From NCBI GenBank assembly GCA_011037195.1, contig JAAEAF010000623.1:175760-239759 (forward strand): DNA of 64,000 nt, written 5' to 3'. Made by a program: the position numbers and the translations under genes. Positions 11,635 through 24,061 of the stretch are shown here, piece after piece; position 1 is the stretch's first letter, and each line of letters opens with the position of its first letter. The DNA is from Triatoma infestans. Taxonomy: Eukaryota; Arthropoda; Insecta; Hemiptera; Reduviidae. Below the pieces are notes generated by a model. It was not told the origin of the DNA and did no database searches. It worked only from the letters and a program-made list of their open reading frames with translations.

Positions 11635-12150
11635 TACGATCTAGTCAAATTGTTGAAATTGGTTTGTCGCCATAAATACCGTTTTGAAGTCTCCTAAGTG
11701 CTTTTATTTGGAACGATTTTCCAAGAAGCTTGATTTTTTTTGAGGTGTCCTAAGCAGAGAGCACAATGCTTTTCTCTGAAATTTCCTTTCAGTATAATAT
11801 TTCTAATAAGGGCGATTAGATAGTATTGCTAATATCCCAAATTTAAAGAAAATTAGTTAACCAAAAAATCGACTTTGCAGAATGGTTTTTTGAGTTTTTT
11901 TTTCAAAAGACGGATTTAAATCGATTTTCTTTAAATTCGGAACGCATAGATAAAAAACTATCAAATTTATTTGAATCATTTGTTTGGAAAACTTTATTTT
12001 AGGAGGATTCTGATTAATCTGTAATGGTGTTTGTTTAATATTATTGGGATTATTGTTCAATGTTATTGGGATTTGTTCAGTATTATTGGTGTTTATATAA
12101 AAGAATTTGTTGAACGTTGATGAATTATGTTATGAAGAAAAATTTGGTGA
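10582..12150. other. Non-coding stretch with TC-rich tract
   Basis: No gene is recognised. A G tract lies at about 10856-10866, and a (TC)n/CTCT-rich tract covers about 11567-11632. Confidence 0.5.
11567..11632. repeat. (TC)n-rich microsatellite
   Basis: Interrupted TC/CTCT repeats of about 65 bp, preceded by a few GT units. Confidence 0.85.
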
Positions 12151-12184
12151 GGATCGGTCAAGAAAAAACATTCCATTATGCCAA

Positions 12185-12216
12185 CGTTTCGACAGAATTT
12201 CCTGTCTTTATCAAGG
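12185..12216 (-). ncRNA. Hammerhead-like motif m3, diverged
   Basis: The minus strand reads CCTTGATAAA, GACAG-GAAATT-CTGTC, GAAACG. The 5-bp stem and GAAAC are kept, but the left core (TTGATAAA) departs from CUGANGA. Flanking GAGGATCGGTCAAG resembles the TATCGACCAGGA lead-in at two other motif loci (38893 and 46147). Confidence 0.35.
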
Positions 12217-12474
12217 ATTTAATATATAGAAAGTGCGTGAAGATGTGGGGAAAGAATTTTTAAACATAAACATTTGTTACATCGCAGATACATAAAAAGG
12301 AAAATTAAAAGTTACTAGTGTCTTGTCTTAAATTATCTACCAATCATCTAGGGTAGATTCCGTTTTATCTTAGTTCAATCTTAGTCTAGTTAGTTTTATT
12401 AGTTAATCTTAGATAGATTATCGTTCAAACTTAGTTTCCGATTAAAAGTCGTTATCCATATACCTTGGGACACC

Positions 12475-12890
12475 CTGGATATAAAATGATAAGTATTCTT
12501 TAAATTTCAAATTTATGCTCATTCGTCTGTAACAAAAAGATTTAAAATCAAATTTTTCCAGGAAAATGTTACAAATAAAAGTGATAGTGGTATTTATTCC
12601 ATGTAGATAGTAGGCAGTAAGTTTAAAGAAAATCGTTGGAGACGTTTTCGTGAAAATCACGAGAATAACAGAAAAAAAAAAACATTCAGTAAAACTCGCA
12701 CTTCCGGTTGACGGATTTTTTTGACCGGAACCGGAAATGATAGTGTCTAAACATAACAATTCACTCAATTTTTTTTTTATCTCGAATTTTATTGGTCCTC
12801 AAAATGTGTATTTCCGGTGAAAATTTTGTATCCTCATTGACACGATCCAATAGTATTTCCTCTTTTAAACCAACAGTAAGAGAAAGTAAT
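12475..12890 (+). mobile_element. Diverged family H fragment (copy J)
   Basis: It carries the order GTTACAAATAAAAGTG, GAAAATCGTTGGAG, GCACTTCCGGTTGACGG, TTTCCGGTGAAAA, TATTTCCTCTT and AGTAAGAGAAAGTA. It is a partial old copy without the left end. GGGACACCCTG at about 12468 looks like a mariner-type terminus beside it. Confidence 0.6.
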
Positions 12891-15040
12891 AACTTTCTAA
12901 ACAATCTTAGAACGATAATCATCTAGGGTTGTTGGTGTTTGATCATTGTTATTGGTGTTTCTTCAATGTTATTGAGTTTGTTCATCGTTATTTGTGTTTG
13001 TTCAATGTTACTGGCGCTGCCTTCTAAAATATAGTAAAATCAAAGTAAAATCTTCCATGTCTGCTAACTTGTACTCCCCACTAGCTCTATATTTAAGGAC
13101 GATTAAAGTAAATCTTTCAAGTTTGAAGGAAAGTTGTCTTTTCTATTCTTATATTAACTGCAGCAAGAGGAAAATCTTATGTTTTTTTTCATAAAAGATT
13201 TTTTCATAACAGTGTGGAATAAAGATGTGATTGAGATGACAGAACGACTATATGGTAATTTCCTTCAAATTTCATTATTTACCGAATGGTCTACCTGAAA
13301 ACGATTCGCAGATGCTCGGAACTTTGAATATGTAGGATACGAAATAATTTATAAATTTTAATTACAGCGTGTCATCAGATAGTAAAAGCCATGTAATTCT
13401 TTTTCATTTATAAAAATCTATAAATTTATAATACATAATTCTAGAAGTCAGCCTATAAGTTAGTTTTCTAGTTTTACTAGGACACTAAAGGATGGTAATG
13501 TAAAGTTGGTAGTATATAGTAATTGATGGTTTACCATCTTGGTGGGAGGCTGTATGTACGTACCTCTATTATATATTTTTTTTACAAGAACAGCTGGCGC
13601 CGATAGTATGGTACTATTTCATTTTTTTAAAAAAAAGAGCAGTTATAAAGAAAAATTAAAGAATGGGGAGGGCTATCCGATAAATAATATTATTTTCTGT
13701 TCTAGAATTGAGCTGGATTAAGACTTATTTTTTTTAGTTGCAGATTTAGGCCTATCTACTTAGAAAAAAAAAATAAAAATAAAAAGAATAATATCTTTAA
13801 TTTAAAAACAACTTTGTTTAATACCAGGTTTTAATTTATTTTTTCCTAATAAGACTAGATTTTTATCTTTAAAGTAGAGCAATTTAGTTTAACTCTAATT
13901 CTAGCAGTCCAAAAATGTAATCCTATTGCTTTTATATTAATAGCGTCTCATTCCATTAAAACATGAACATCTACCGCGCTGCTAGTACAGTTTTATTCAT
14001 TTATTACAGTTTCATTAATAATAGTAGCAGCCTGTAAAATAACCATTTCATTTTAAAATGGTTATTAGTCCTGGTTAAAAATCGATCAATTTTTTGTGGC
14101 CGAAAGTCTATTAAAAAAATAATTCTAATTTGTACAATTAGGGTTATAGTTTTGTCTGTTTGTGTGTGTGTTTGTGTGTGCGGGTATGTGTGTATAGATG
14201 CAATTAATTAACCAGAAGAGTCGAACATTGTTTCATTTTCTATTTTCACTGTAAAGTGAAAGTATTGCAATCGATCAACTTTTTAGTTTAGAGTTTTCAC
14301 AGTTGTATGTAACTCGCGGCCCCTGCAATTCGAAAAGAAATGTGTTTAGGAATTGCTCATGTATGTGCATGTATTTATGTGAATGCGTTTGAACAAATAA
14401 ACTCAAAAACGGAAAAAAAATGCCGACAGTTCAGACTAGATAGATATTTCTTTTAATTATCTTATCACCAATAGTCTGTTCACAAAATTTCTGGACAAAA
14501 TGCCCACAACTGATGATTCTATTGAAGGTTTCTTTTTCGATTTTTTATACTAGACGATACATACAACTTTTATTTGAAAAATTTTGGAAGTTGATTATGG
14601 TTGAAGATGAACTTGGTTTTCCGGGAGGCTGTGTAGTTTAAATTTTCCTCTATAAATTCGTTTCGTACAATTTATGATTTTTTTACTACTGTTTCAGGTA
14701 TAACGGTCAACCTGAAATGCGAAATTACTGAATAGCTTTTTGGATTTCTAGATATTTTCTGCAAACAATTCCAAGACTCTCTTTAAACTTTAGAATTCTA
14801 ACTGCACATATTTGGAACCTATCACTTTTATTTAGAATATTCTTTTTTTTTTATTGGAAGAATTGATTTTAAGGTTTCGTTAAGGTTAGGATTTTTAGGC
14901 AATAACGAAAAGATCTATGATGTTAAATCTAAAGGTATGATCGATATGATGCCTTCTGGACGAGAAAGAAGGTAGCTATTTTAGTAAGAACAATTAGCAA
15001 AATGGCGCCAATGACCATAAAAAATACTGACGCGCTTTAA
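12891..15040. other. Non-coding stretch, possible old family H debris
   Basis: No gene is seen. Blocks near 14565-14590 (ACATACAACTTTTATTTGAAA) and 14760-14840 (CTTTAAACTTTAGAATT...CACTTTTATTTAGAA) resemble diverged minus-strand family H modules. A GT-rich patch lies near 14160-14190. Confidence 0.4.
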
Positions 15041-15043
15041 ATT

Positions 15044-15975
15044 AAAAAAAAAAAAATCTGGTGTGAAACACTCACACAACTTTCTCTTACTTCAGTTCTC
15101 AAAATTATAATTGAAAAATGTTATAGTTTGTGTACCAAATTTAATGAAATTCGTCGAAAACTGAAAAAAACTGTTCAGTAAAAGCGCCTTCCGGTTTACT
15201 AATTTTCTTAAAACTTGGAATTTTGGCCATCTATTTATTTCTAATTAATTTTGTTTGGATGATAGTATTGTATAATCATCTATGATACCAGTTTAGAGGA
15301 AGCTGTAACCCCACCCCTCTCTTAAAAGTGCCCTTAATTGAATTTTACCAGAGAAATGTTTTACATAAAAGATATAAAAGAAAAGTTTCAAGAAAATCGT
15401 CGGAAAAGTGAAAAAAAATAATTTAGTAAAGTGTTTTTGAAACTCGGAATTTCAACAACATATTTAATTCTAATTAACATTATTTGAGATGACAGAATTG
15501 TCTAATGAACTCAAATAGCAGTTAAGATGAAAAACCTAACCCCATCCATCCCCCAGAAGTGCCCTTAAATGAATTTTTTCGGAGAAATGTTTCAAATAAA
15601 AGTTGTAGCTCTTTGTATGTGTAGTTGATATACATAGTTTAAAGAAAATCGTCTGAGCCATTTTTGAGAAAATTGCAAAAAAGTAAAAAAAAAAAAAACT
15701 AACTAGTGAAGTGGTACTTCCGGTTGAGGAATTTTGACAGATAACGCATCGTCAGGATCCTATGGCGATACCTAAACGTAATATCAAGCTTTCAAGTTTC
15801 TACGGTTTTTCGTTTTTGAGCTATGCTGTTCACATACACACACACACACATACCATTTGCTAAAAACCACTTTTTTGGACCGAGGGGACCTCAAAACGGA
15901 TATTTCCGGTGAAAACTTGATATTGAAGATTTGACACAATTACAATACTTCCTCTTACTAGGAGCATGAAAAAGT
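15044..15975 (+). mobile_element. Family H element, copy C
   Basis: A near-complete copy with A tract (15044-15056), TCTGGTGTGAAACACTCACAC, ACTTTCTCTTACT and two internal units. The middle CTTCCGGTT block is lost by a local deletion near 15425, and the first unit is shortened. The right end reads CTTCCTCTTACTAGGAGCATGAAAAAGTA, so the terminal inverted repeat is mutated. A short CA tract lies at 15836-15850. Confidence 0.75.
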
Positions 15976-16184
15976 AAAATGAAATGTCCAATCACCTGTA
16001 TCTAAAGGTAATGTGAAAGGACAATTTTACTGATCTTTTCTAACTTTAATTGATTAGTAAAAGTTCCAGTTTTGAAGTAAAATGGTCAATTGAAATTGTA
16101 ATAATTGGAGAATAAGAAAGTATTGAGAATTTTACACCAAGATTTTCAAGTTAAATTATTATCAGCATACAACCAATTTGACTT

Positions 16185-16326
16185 TACTTTCTCTTACTCC
16201 TAGTAAGGGGAAGTATTGTAATCGTGTCAAATCTTCGATATCGAGTTTTCACCGGAAATATTCGTTTTGAGGTCCCCTGAGTCCAAAGAAGTGGTTTTTA
16301 GCAAATGGTCTATGTATGTGTGTGTG

Positions 16327-16371
<45 letters not shown>

Positions 16372-17225
16372 AACAGCATAGCTAAAAAACGAAAAACCGT
16401 AGAAAGATGAAACTTGATATTCCGTTTAGGTATCATCAGGGATCTGACAGTACGTTAACTGTCAAAATTCCTCAACCGGAAGTACCTCTTTACTAGTTGT
16501 TTTTTTTTTTTACGTTTTGGCAATTTTCTCAAAAATGGCTCCGACGATTTTCTTTAAACTTACAGTATCAACTACACATACAAAGAGCTACAACTTTTAT
16601 TTAAAACATTTCTCTGGGAAATTTCATTTAAGGGCACTTCCGGGGGAGGGGTGGGGTTAGGTTTTTATCTATAGTGTTATTTCAGTCTATTAGACAATTC
16701 TGCCTTCTTAATAATGTTAATAAGAATTAAATGTGTTGTTGATATTTCGAGTTTGAAAAAATCGGATAACCGGAAGTGCGTTTACTTTAACACTTTACTA
16801 AATGATTTCTTCACTTTTACGCGATTTTCTCAAAAAATGGCTCCGACGATTTTCTTGAAACTATGTATATAAACTAAACATGCAAAGATCTACATCTTTT
16901 ATTTAAAACATTTCTCTGGGAAAATTCATTTAAGGGCACTTTTAAGGGAGGGGAGGGGTTATGTTTTTCTCTAAAGTACTACTATAGTTGATTATACAAT
17001 TCTATCATCCGAACAAAATTAATTAGAAATAAATAGATGGCCAAAATTCTGAGTTTTAAGAAAATTAGTAAACCGGAAATGCGCTTTTACTGAACGTTTT
17101 TTTTTCAATTTTCGACGAATTTCGTTAAATTTGGTGCACAAACTATAACTTTTGTCAATTATAATTTTGAGAACAGGAGTAAGAGAAAGTTGTGTGAGTG
17201 TTTCACACCAGATTTTTTTTTTTTT
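16185..17225 (-). mobile_element. Family H element, copy D
   Basis: A full-length minus-strand copy. Read on the plus strand it opens with TACTTTCTCTTACTCCTAGTAAG and closes with GGAGTAAGAGAAAGT, GTGTGAGTGTTTCACACCAGA and a T tract (17213-17225). Three CCGGAAGT-type blocks (about 16479, 16761, 17074) mark two internal units. The GT microsatellite (16315-16372) is the longest in the family here. It abuts the 3' side of the LINE at 17330-23250. Confidence 0.75.
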
Positions 17226-17331
17226 GGCCTTAGGTTACACACTATTTAGCCAATTATGTTAGTAAGAATGGTTCACCAGAAGTAGGTATTTTTTTATGTA
17301 AATTTTTTTTTATATTTCTTGTAAAAAGTAA

Positions 17332-17592
17332 CTATTGCTTCCAGTACCTCTGTGTTATTGCTTGAATAATTGAGATTGTAATTGAAGAGACATGTTTCGT
17401 GTTTCTTATTACATATATTAAAGAGATGGTCTCTAACAGTTTCGTAGTGCGGGCATATATCATCGCCGCGTATTCTAAATCCTCCCAAACCCCACATCTA
17501 GGACATAGCGGAGAGTTAACTAGTTTTATCTTATTTAAGTAAGCTCTACATATAACATGATTGCTTCGTATTCTGCACAAGCTGGTTATCAT
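17332..17592 (-). pseudogene. LINE ORF2 C-terminal cysteine motif
   Basis: The translation MITSLCRIRSNHVICRAYLN then SPLCPRCGVWEDLEYA matches the tail seen after RNase H in I-type LINEs: a basic stretch, CxxC, and a following His/Cys pair, here partly lost. An overlapping frame (17294-17497) continues with HYETVRDHLFNICN, so a frameshift lies within the motif. Confidence 0.65.
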
Positions 17593-17884
17593 TGATTTAC
17601 AGACTGAAATTTTAGCAAACCAGAGGCGTCTCTTTAACTTGAGGAATAAAAATTTATAGAATCTACCTTTCTCCTTATTATTAGTAAACTGTTTTTACCA
17701 TCTCTCAGTTATGGAAGATCTAATAGTTGGGGTGAAATCTTTAAATGGAATTTTTACTGTTAAGGGTTTTCCAGTGACATCGGCCTCCTTGGCCAGCAGT
17801 TATCTACTATCCCAGAATGCCCCTTTATCCATCCAGAATATATGGATTTCCCCAGTGATTTGACATTATTTAGCTTCCATTATA

Positions 17885-18163
17885 TTAACTATTAAATGGC
17901 TGTTTTGTGGAATTTACCGATATATTATTCAATTTAATTAATGCGCTTTTACAGTCGCTTAGTATCGTAAATTTTATACTGTCCATTGTTAGTATGTATT
18001 GTAAAGCCATGTAGATAGCCACTAATTCGGCTGTGTGCACTGATACATTTTCATTTAGTTTATACTGATTAGAGTGGTTTAGTGAAGGGATATAGAGCGC
18101 AGCACCAACACAGTTATTATACTTAGATCCGTTTCTGTGAATATGAAACATGAATCTGGCCAA
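17885..18163 (-). pseudogene. LINE RNase H domain fragment
   Basis: VSVHTAELVAIYMALQYI contains the catalytic Glu helix of RNase H, and ILSDCKSAL carries the second catalytic Asp. GSKYNNCVGAALYIP matches the first strand pair, but the initial catalytic Asp of the TDGS-type motif reads NGS here. The distal WVPxHxG strand falls after the break. It would degrade the RNA of the cDNA hybrid in an active element. Confidence 0.7.
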
Positions 18164-18566
18164 ATTTCATTAATTTTATGAAGAAATACTGTATTTTTCA
18201 TGTATGTAGGGATGTCAGAAAAGTCCTCTAGTATAGCTAATGCTACTGCTTGCTGTAGAATTTTAAAATCTGTCAAAAACATGGGCATTTTTGCTGATGA
18301 GAATATTTGAAGAGATAGTTCTGAGCCTCTTATGAAAGTGTCAACCAATGGAGGGGTAACTTAAGTTTTCTAATAATTATAGGTGAGCAATACAATGTTA
18401 TTGTATATGTCATAGTGGAAGGATTTCAATTTTATCAGAAGTTTACTGGAAAGAAACGTTATTCTGTATTTGAAAGGGAGTTTGCAGGATTCAGCATGCA
18501 CAACATCTATGGGGGTACTCTTTAGGAAGCCCAAACACAATCGCAGACAGTTATTTTGAATTACTT

Positions 18567-19770
18567 CTAAAGGACGAATAGTGGATTTTCTTGCGCTCCA
18601 TAGAACACACACCCAAATTCCAAAATAGCTCTAATGGTTGCACGGTAGAAAAGCAAACTTACATTTGGGTCACAGCCCCAATTACTGTGTGATGCAGCTT
18701 TCAAAACATTTTGACATCTGCCCGTTGTCTTCATAATTTGTTGAATGTGGCTTTTCCAGGATAATTTTCTATCTAATAATCCCAAAAACTTGGCTTCTAT
18801 TGCACATGAAAATTTAAAACTGCCAATTTGCACTGAATCAGATAGGGGTAATCTTCTTTTCCTAGTAAACGGGACTAAAATAGATTTACTTTCTGATATA
18901 GTTAGACCAAGGTTATATGACCAATCTTCCAAAGATTTCATAGTTGTGTTTAGTCAATCTATGCAACTAGTCGCCGACTTGCACACGATGTAGAGACAGA
19001 TATCATCTGCGTATTGCAAAATGTTCACCTCAGGACCGATGACCGTTTCTATATTAGATACGTTTATTGCGTATACAAGGAAACTCAAGATAGTCCCCTG
19101 AGGCTACCCCAGTTGAGTTGTTCTCGAACCTGTTATTTCATCGTTTACTCGTATACAAACAATCCTATCTGATATCATTGAGATTGTATTTTGTGCCACT
19201 TTTCTCGAGGAATTTTCAGAGCTAACATTTCATTAAAAAGGATCGGAAGTTGTACATTATCGAATGCAGCTTTTAAATCCAGAAATAAGGCAGTTAGGTC
19301 CCGATTAGAGGTATATGCTTGGTAAATGTCTGTGATCAGCTGGGTCTGACTTTCAGCAAGAGATCGACCTCGTCGAAATCCAAATTGTGAGCTAGGAAGT
19401 TTGTTTTGGAACTCTAGCCACCATTCCAACCTGGCCTTTATTAACCTTTTATACGTCTTTAGGATACAAGATCCTAGAGAAATGGGACGTTAAGAATTGC
19501 AGTGGTTTTGAGATTTGCCGCTTTTTAAAATAGGGACTACAAAATATTTTTTCCAATCTACAGGATATTTTCCTTTAGCCCAAAATTTATTGAATAATTT
19601 TGAAAGACAAGTTTTATCATTTTTAGGTAAATTTTTGATCATTGAATAATGAATGTGATCCATCCCTGGAGCAGAGTTATTATTGGATTTCACCACAGAG
19701 TTTAGTTCTTTTGCTGTAAAAGGTTCTGTCAGAAAATGAATAGTTTCGGATACATTGCTTTCCATTTGGA
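18567..19770 (-). pseudogene. LINE reverse transcriptase, frameshifted
   Basis: Domains are recognisable in order on the minus strand: NNNSAPGMDHIHYSMIKNLP (about 19690), SSQFGFRRGRSLAESQT (about 19380), the catalytic FLDLKAAFDNV (about 19265), a damaged PQG box near 19105 where one extra base shifts the frame, LQYADDICLY with the YADD catalytic pair (18990-19019), and then GLTISESKS and AKFLGLLDRKLSWKSHI (18941-18567). Several stops and shifts separate these parts. The catalytic Asp residues are intact, but the protein cannot be made. Confidence 0.75.
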
Positions 19771-20269
19771 TTTCTTCATGAACATATGGTGAAGCTAATT
19801 TTTCATGAAATTTGCTTATCTACTGGCCTACTACTAAAGGTATAATAACTGGTTGATTATAACTTTCTAATTTTGTACCAGATACTTTTCAGTGATGTAT
19901 TTTTATTTAATTTCAAACAGAATTGTTGCCAAGATTTTATTTTTGCTTCTTTTATTGTTTTCTTGACTATTGCATCGCTATTCTTGTATGCGAGGTAATT
20001 ATCAAGTGAGGAGGCTACTTTGTACTGGGAAAAGGTTTGTTTTCCTTTCCAATATTGCAGTGCTAACTCATCATTCAACTAGAAGTTACTTTTTACGGAG
20101 TTTTTATTATTACTATAACTGGTAGCTTTATCTTTATTATTATTTTTGTATTGTGGAATAGTTTGGGAGCAGACATTGTTTAATACTTCTATAAAACTTG
20201 CATTGCTTTGTCGATTTTCCAACGTTTATAATAAGGTCATGAAACTGAATTCAATGATATGTTATTAGA

Positions 20270-20945
20270 TGAAATTACAATGGGGAAATGATCAGAACCA
20301 TATGGATCATCCAATATTGTCCAGTTTAAATAGTAGGAGAGGGAAGTGGAACAGAATGTTATGTCTATCGCCGAATCGCATCTCTTTCTTGGATGCTTAA
20401 CTAATGTTGGCGTGCCATCATTTAAAAAGACGAGGTTGTTATCACAAATCGCTTGAAATAAATTAGTTCCTTTATTGTCAGTGTAACTAGAGCTGAAAAG
20501 AATTATGGCAATTAAAATCTCCAGCTAATAATAGTGGGCCTTTACTACTGTTAATAAGTCTGTCCCATTCAGAATAAGTCACCTGATTGTTCGGCGGATT
20601 GTATAACGATACGATGCTAATATATTTGTTATTGTTTGAATCTCGAAGGATAGTTGTATCTACTGTCATTACCCCGCCAATATTTTATATATATATATCT
20701 TGAATTTTAGTAAAAGGAATATTATTTTTTTAAAACAATGGCGACACCTGTATTGCCATCGGCACGGTCATTTCCAATTATATTGTAGCGTTATAAATGA
20801 AAATTTTAACTTGGATTCAACCAAGTTTCAGACAAAATTGCCAAATTAATATTTAAATTTTTTAAACAAAGTTCTAGATTCCCTTTATTGCTTGAACTAG
20901 ATCTAGTATTCCCATTGTAATACTCTCAATGATTCCATTTATATT
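20270..20945 (-). pseudogene. LINE endonuclease domain, degenerate
   Basis: At 20669-20487 the minus strand gives ISIVSLYNPPNN and GPLLLAGDFNCHN, the SLY and GDFN motifs of the apurinic/apyrimidinic-type endonuclease of LINEs. Upstream, read across stops, come an N-terminal-like stretch near 20930 and GNDRADGNTGVAI-like sequence near 20760. The end near 20300 carries DHFPIVISSN-like residues (catalytic Asp-His region). It would nick target DNA in an active copy. Confidence 0.65.
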
Positions 20946-20969
20946 AATTAACATTAAATTATAAATACT

Positions 20970-21736
20970 TCAAATTTGTTTAATTAAAAATATGATGAAA
21001 GTGACGGAATCGTTTATTAAATACTCGTATATTGTTTTGTTTGCCTGAAATTCATTTAGTAGGAAGTGATCTCTGTATTCCATGTATTTGGAGGCAAAGC
21101 TTTGGTAGAATAAAATAAATTTATTAGCTACTGGAAAGGGAAGAGGAATGAAGTTTAAAATTTTGTTCCTATCGATATTTATAGTATTGTTATTTGGATT
21201 GTTATAAATATCTACAACCTTTAATTTATGGTTGCAAATGAAATAATATAATAACATTTTGTATGTAAATCTGTTCGCTGAATTTATAAAATGTTTTCAT
21301 GATGTTTTATTATTATTCATAAAAACTTCCAATTTTAGGCTATAAACCATAAAGAATATATTAAACCAAGATAATTATGTTATATTTAAATTCATTAACC
21401 TTCCTTAATTAGTTCTTCATCGTATAGTTATCAATTATATTAATAAAAGTTACGCAAATATCTTTTAATTTCATACTAACCTTCTCCTGTTTGTCAACAA
21501 GAGGGCTGGCGTATGGATTTGATGTAATTAGATTTCCTTTAATATTATTTTTTGGTTCTGGAATAGTTATAAAATCGTTTCAGTCTTTTAACAGCTAAAC
21601 GTTGTAAGTTATCATTTACACTGAAGGGGTGGAAAGGTAAATTCACACTTAATACTTGGTCTCTCTCCAACATTTGAATAATTTTAGTTTTCAAAAATTT
21701 CTTTTGCTTCCTTATGTAATGACATGGAAAGGTCAT
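20970..21736 (-). other. Protein-like frames between gag and endonuclease
   Basis: Two short minus-strand frames, 21545-21736 (MTFPCHYIRKQKKFLKTK...) and 20970-21257 (…NKILNFIPLPFPVANKFIL…), have a protein-like residue mix but no family I recognise. They could be the end of the LINE gag, a separate ORF1 start of another LINE, or chance. The first lies just downstream, on its strand, of a GC-rich leader-like segment. Confidence 0.35.
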
Positions 21737-21769
21737 AGCAATGTCAAACCTTCACAACACAAAAGAAAG

Positions 21770-22110
21770 AATAATTTATGACTAGTGGCCTAGCCGGCCG
21801 CAGTCTTCAAGACAAGGCCGCGGCCAAACAAACAAAACCAAGGGTCAATACTTTACAGGGCAAGCACCGATAAGCTGGCCACTGACCTAAATCGCTGGTC
21901 ACCGAACTAACCAAGGTCGCACACTAGGACAGACGTCTTGGTGTGAGTGTTGCTAACACTGATATAAACTTCGCCCCATTGGAAGAGGGGATGATTATAC
22001 TTCAGTACGTCTTCAAGATCATTATACGAGCAGCAGTTCCGCGTCCCTATACAGTTTTTATTTATACTTATTTCCTTAGTTGTGCATCTTAGTTCATTTA
22101 TTTTAATCGT
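21770..22110 (-). promoter_or_regulatory. GC-rich leader-like segment with TATA-like box
   Basis: The composition changes sharply from the AT-rich surroundings (GCCTAGCCGGCCGCAGTC, GGCCGCGGCC). On the minus strand a TATA-like TATAAATA (about 22065) stands roughly 25-30 bp before GGGACGCGGAAC, followed by about 300 bp without ATG-rich frames, then an ATG-initiated ORF at 21736. This looks like the promoter and 5' leader of a retroelement inserted into, or belonging to, the LINE. That is inference from composition and position only. Confidence 0.35.
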
Positions 22111-22261
22111 TCTAAATTATTAGTTATTTATCTCTTATTTATTTCTAAGTATTTCTTGTTAATAGTTACCATTACTCACGTTTAAATTATTGTACAAATA
22201 CAGTCTATTTTTATAAATTCCATGTTAATAATTCGAGCACTAACTTCCAAAAATCTCTAAA

Positions 22262-23250
22262 CTAACTTCCGCCCTCTTCAAGACATCTACTACATACCAT
22301 AGGAATCACAATAAACGATTCCACTATACTTATATGGAATGTTTTCCGCCATGTAGTTTTTGATTTTTTTTTTTCTTTATTAAACATAGGATACAGTTTT
22401 TGGTCAGTTGAGAAATGAATTTGTTTACAATGTACACATACTAATTTATTAGAATCGTGGCAGTCATTCTTTTCGTGCTCCTCAGAGCAAACAGCACAGC
22501 GAAGTTTACCCTTACATTGCTTAGATACATGATTATATCTGAGCCATTTATAACATTGTATAACTCTCTGAAGATAGAGCTCAATAGGACAAGTTACCCC
22601 ATAAATATAAACCCGATTAGGTAAAGGCTGCCCACGAAAGGTTAATATAATTGTAGAAGTAGGTTTTTCAATTGTTTTGTCACCCTTTTTATATTTCCTT
22701 ATAAATCTTTTCACAGATAGCAATGAGCTAGATGAACTGTGAGTTAACACTCAAGTAATTTCATTCTCAGATAACATGGTATCGACTCCCTTAATTATGC
22801 CCTGCCTTTTTAATAAAAATGATGGTATGTAAACTTGTAAATTTAATTTTTTTAAGTGCTCTGTTTGTACCAATGTATTAGCACTGGTAACACTGCATAA
22901 TGTCACCTTTATTCTATTGTAGCAAGACTTTTTGATTTCAATCACTTCATTCTTAATATTTTTATGTGACCCAAAAATTATTTTCCCAATGGACATGAAG
23001 TGCATGCGTGCTATTTTACTATCTATTGCATTTCTTTCAATATACACTTAAAACGGTACCTTGTCAAAAGGTCTAAAACAGCTCAATTCTTTTTTACCTC
23101 TTCAACTTTTTTGGGTTATTTGTAATCCATTATACAATCCTGTATCGGATATTCCAAACTCACATTTTTATTTAATTCTTCCAGGGGCTTTTGCCTCCCC
23201 TCTTCTAAGAAATTTATTTTTGTTTAAAACAAAGAAATGCCTTAGTTTCC
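22262..23250 (-). pseudogene. LINE gag (ORF1) with zinc knuckles
   Basis: The N-terminal part (23250-22751) reads, with one break, through IARMHFMSIGKIIFGSHKNI, RIKVTLCSVTSANTLV, YIPSFLLKRQGIIKGVDT. This is the conserved gag segment of Jockey/I-type elements (a phrase like IGRGVDT). The C-terminal part (22750-22262) has cysteine clusters CYKWLRYNHVSKQCKG, CAVCSEEHEKNDC and CVHCKQIHFST. In the first knuckle the second Cys is replaced by Trp, and the third lacks its final Cys. It would bind RNA in an active element. A single stop at 22750 separates the two halves. Confidence 0.75.
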
Positions 23251-23255
23251 GTTAA

Positions 23256-24057
23256 AAATTAAAATTTATATATATCACACAAAAATTATATATAAATATA
23301 TTAAAAAAGAAAAATAATAGTAAAATGAAAACTCAAAGCATCAATTAGAAAATAAAGGAAAATGAAAAAAAAATTAGAGTTTATAGAACAAGTTGGTATG
23401 ATTTGCACTTCTAACAGGAATCAATATATTCAAAATTTTTTTTTTTCCACTTTGCGTGTCTATGTGTGCGTGAATACAAAATATCACAAAAATGAAAAAT
23501 CATTGGGAAATTCAAGCTTTACTATTTGTGTAACCCTGTTAAAACCGACAAGAATTTTTCGGACATTGTCCATCCAACCGTAAGTATACGAATTTACTGA
23601 ATGGTTTAGTTTACATTTTCGTGTACGTTTTCAAATTTAATTCGAAACTTTTTTCTATAAATGTTGATCTTACATGGATTTTGATTAATAATAATAATAA
23701 TAATGTAATAATAAATAAATTTATATACTTTCAGGACTTTTGTCCTATACAAACAGATTTGGGCACAATGTTAACAATAATTACCACAGAAATGAAAAAC
23801 AAATTATCCAGGTTGATACAAAAAATAATGATACAATAATAAAAAACAATAAGAAATACAACAGAAATGATCTTATATTGAAACTAAATAAACATTTATA
23901 TGGACCAAAAAAAAAATATTAGGAAATGAACTATATTACTAAAAGACAGTTAAAAATTAATACCATAAACTATTCATAATAAAGACTCTCTTTAAAAATG
24001 AAAAAAAAACACTCCAATAAAAATGTCATTTTCAAAATGTACTTATGATTTTGTGCA
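23256..24057. other. AT-rich non-coding stretch
   Basis: No gene is recognised. ATT-type repeats occur at about 23687-23706. Short frames at 23362-23922 are asparagine/lysine-rich readings of AT-rich DNA. Confidence 0.45.
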
Positions 24058-24061
24058 ATAT

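Larger units (their letters stand above)
17330..23250 (-). mobile_element. LINE with gag, endonuclease, RT and RNase H, degenerate
   Basis: A minus-strand non-LTR retrotransposon, close to full length. From 5' to 3' on its own strand it has a gag ORF with zinc knuckles (23250-22262), an unusual 1.3-kb interval, an apurinic-type endonuclease (about 20945-20270), a reverse transcriptase (about 19770-18560), an RNase H (about 18163-17885) and a Cys/His tail (17592-17332). The presence of RNase H with a two-ORF layout points to the I superfamily rather than classical Jockey (inference). All domains are cut by stops and frameshifts. The interval at 20950-22260 is too long for a normal inter-ORF gap and may hold a second insertion. 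Confidence 0.75.
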
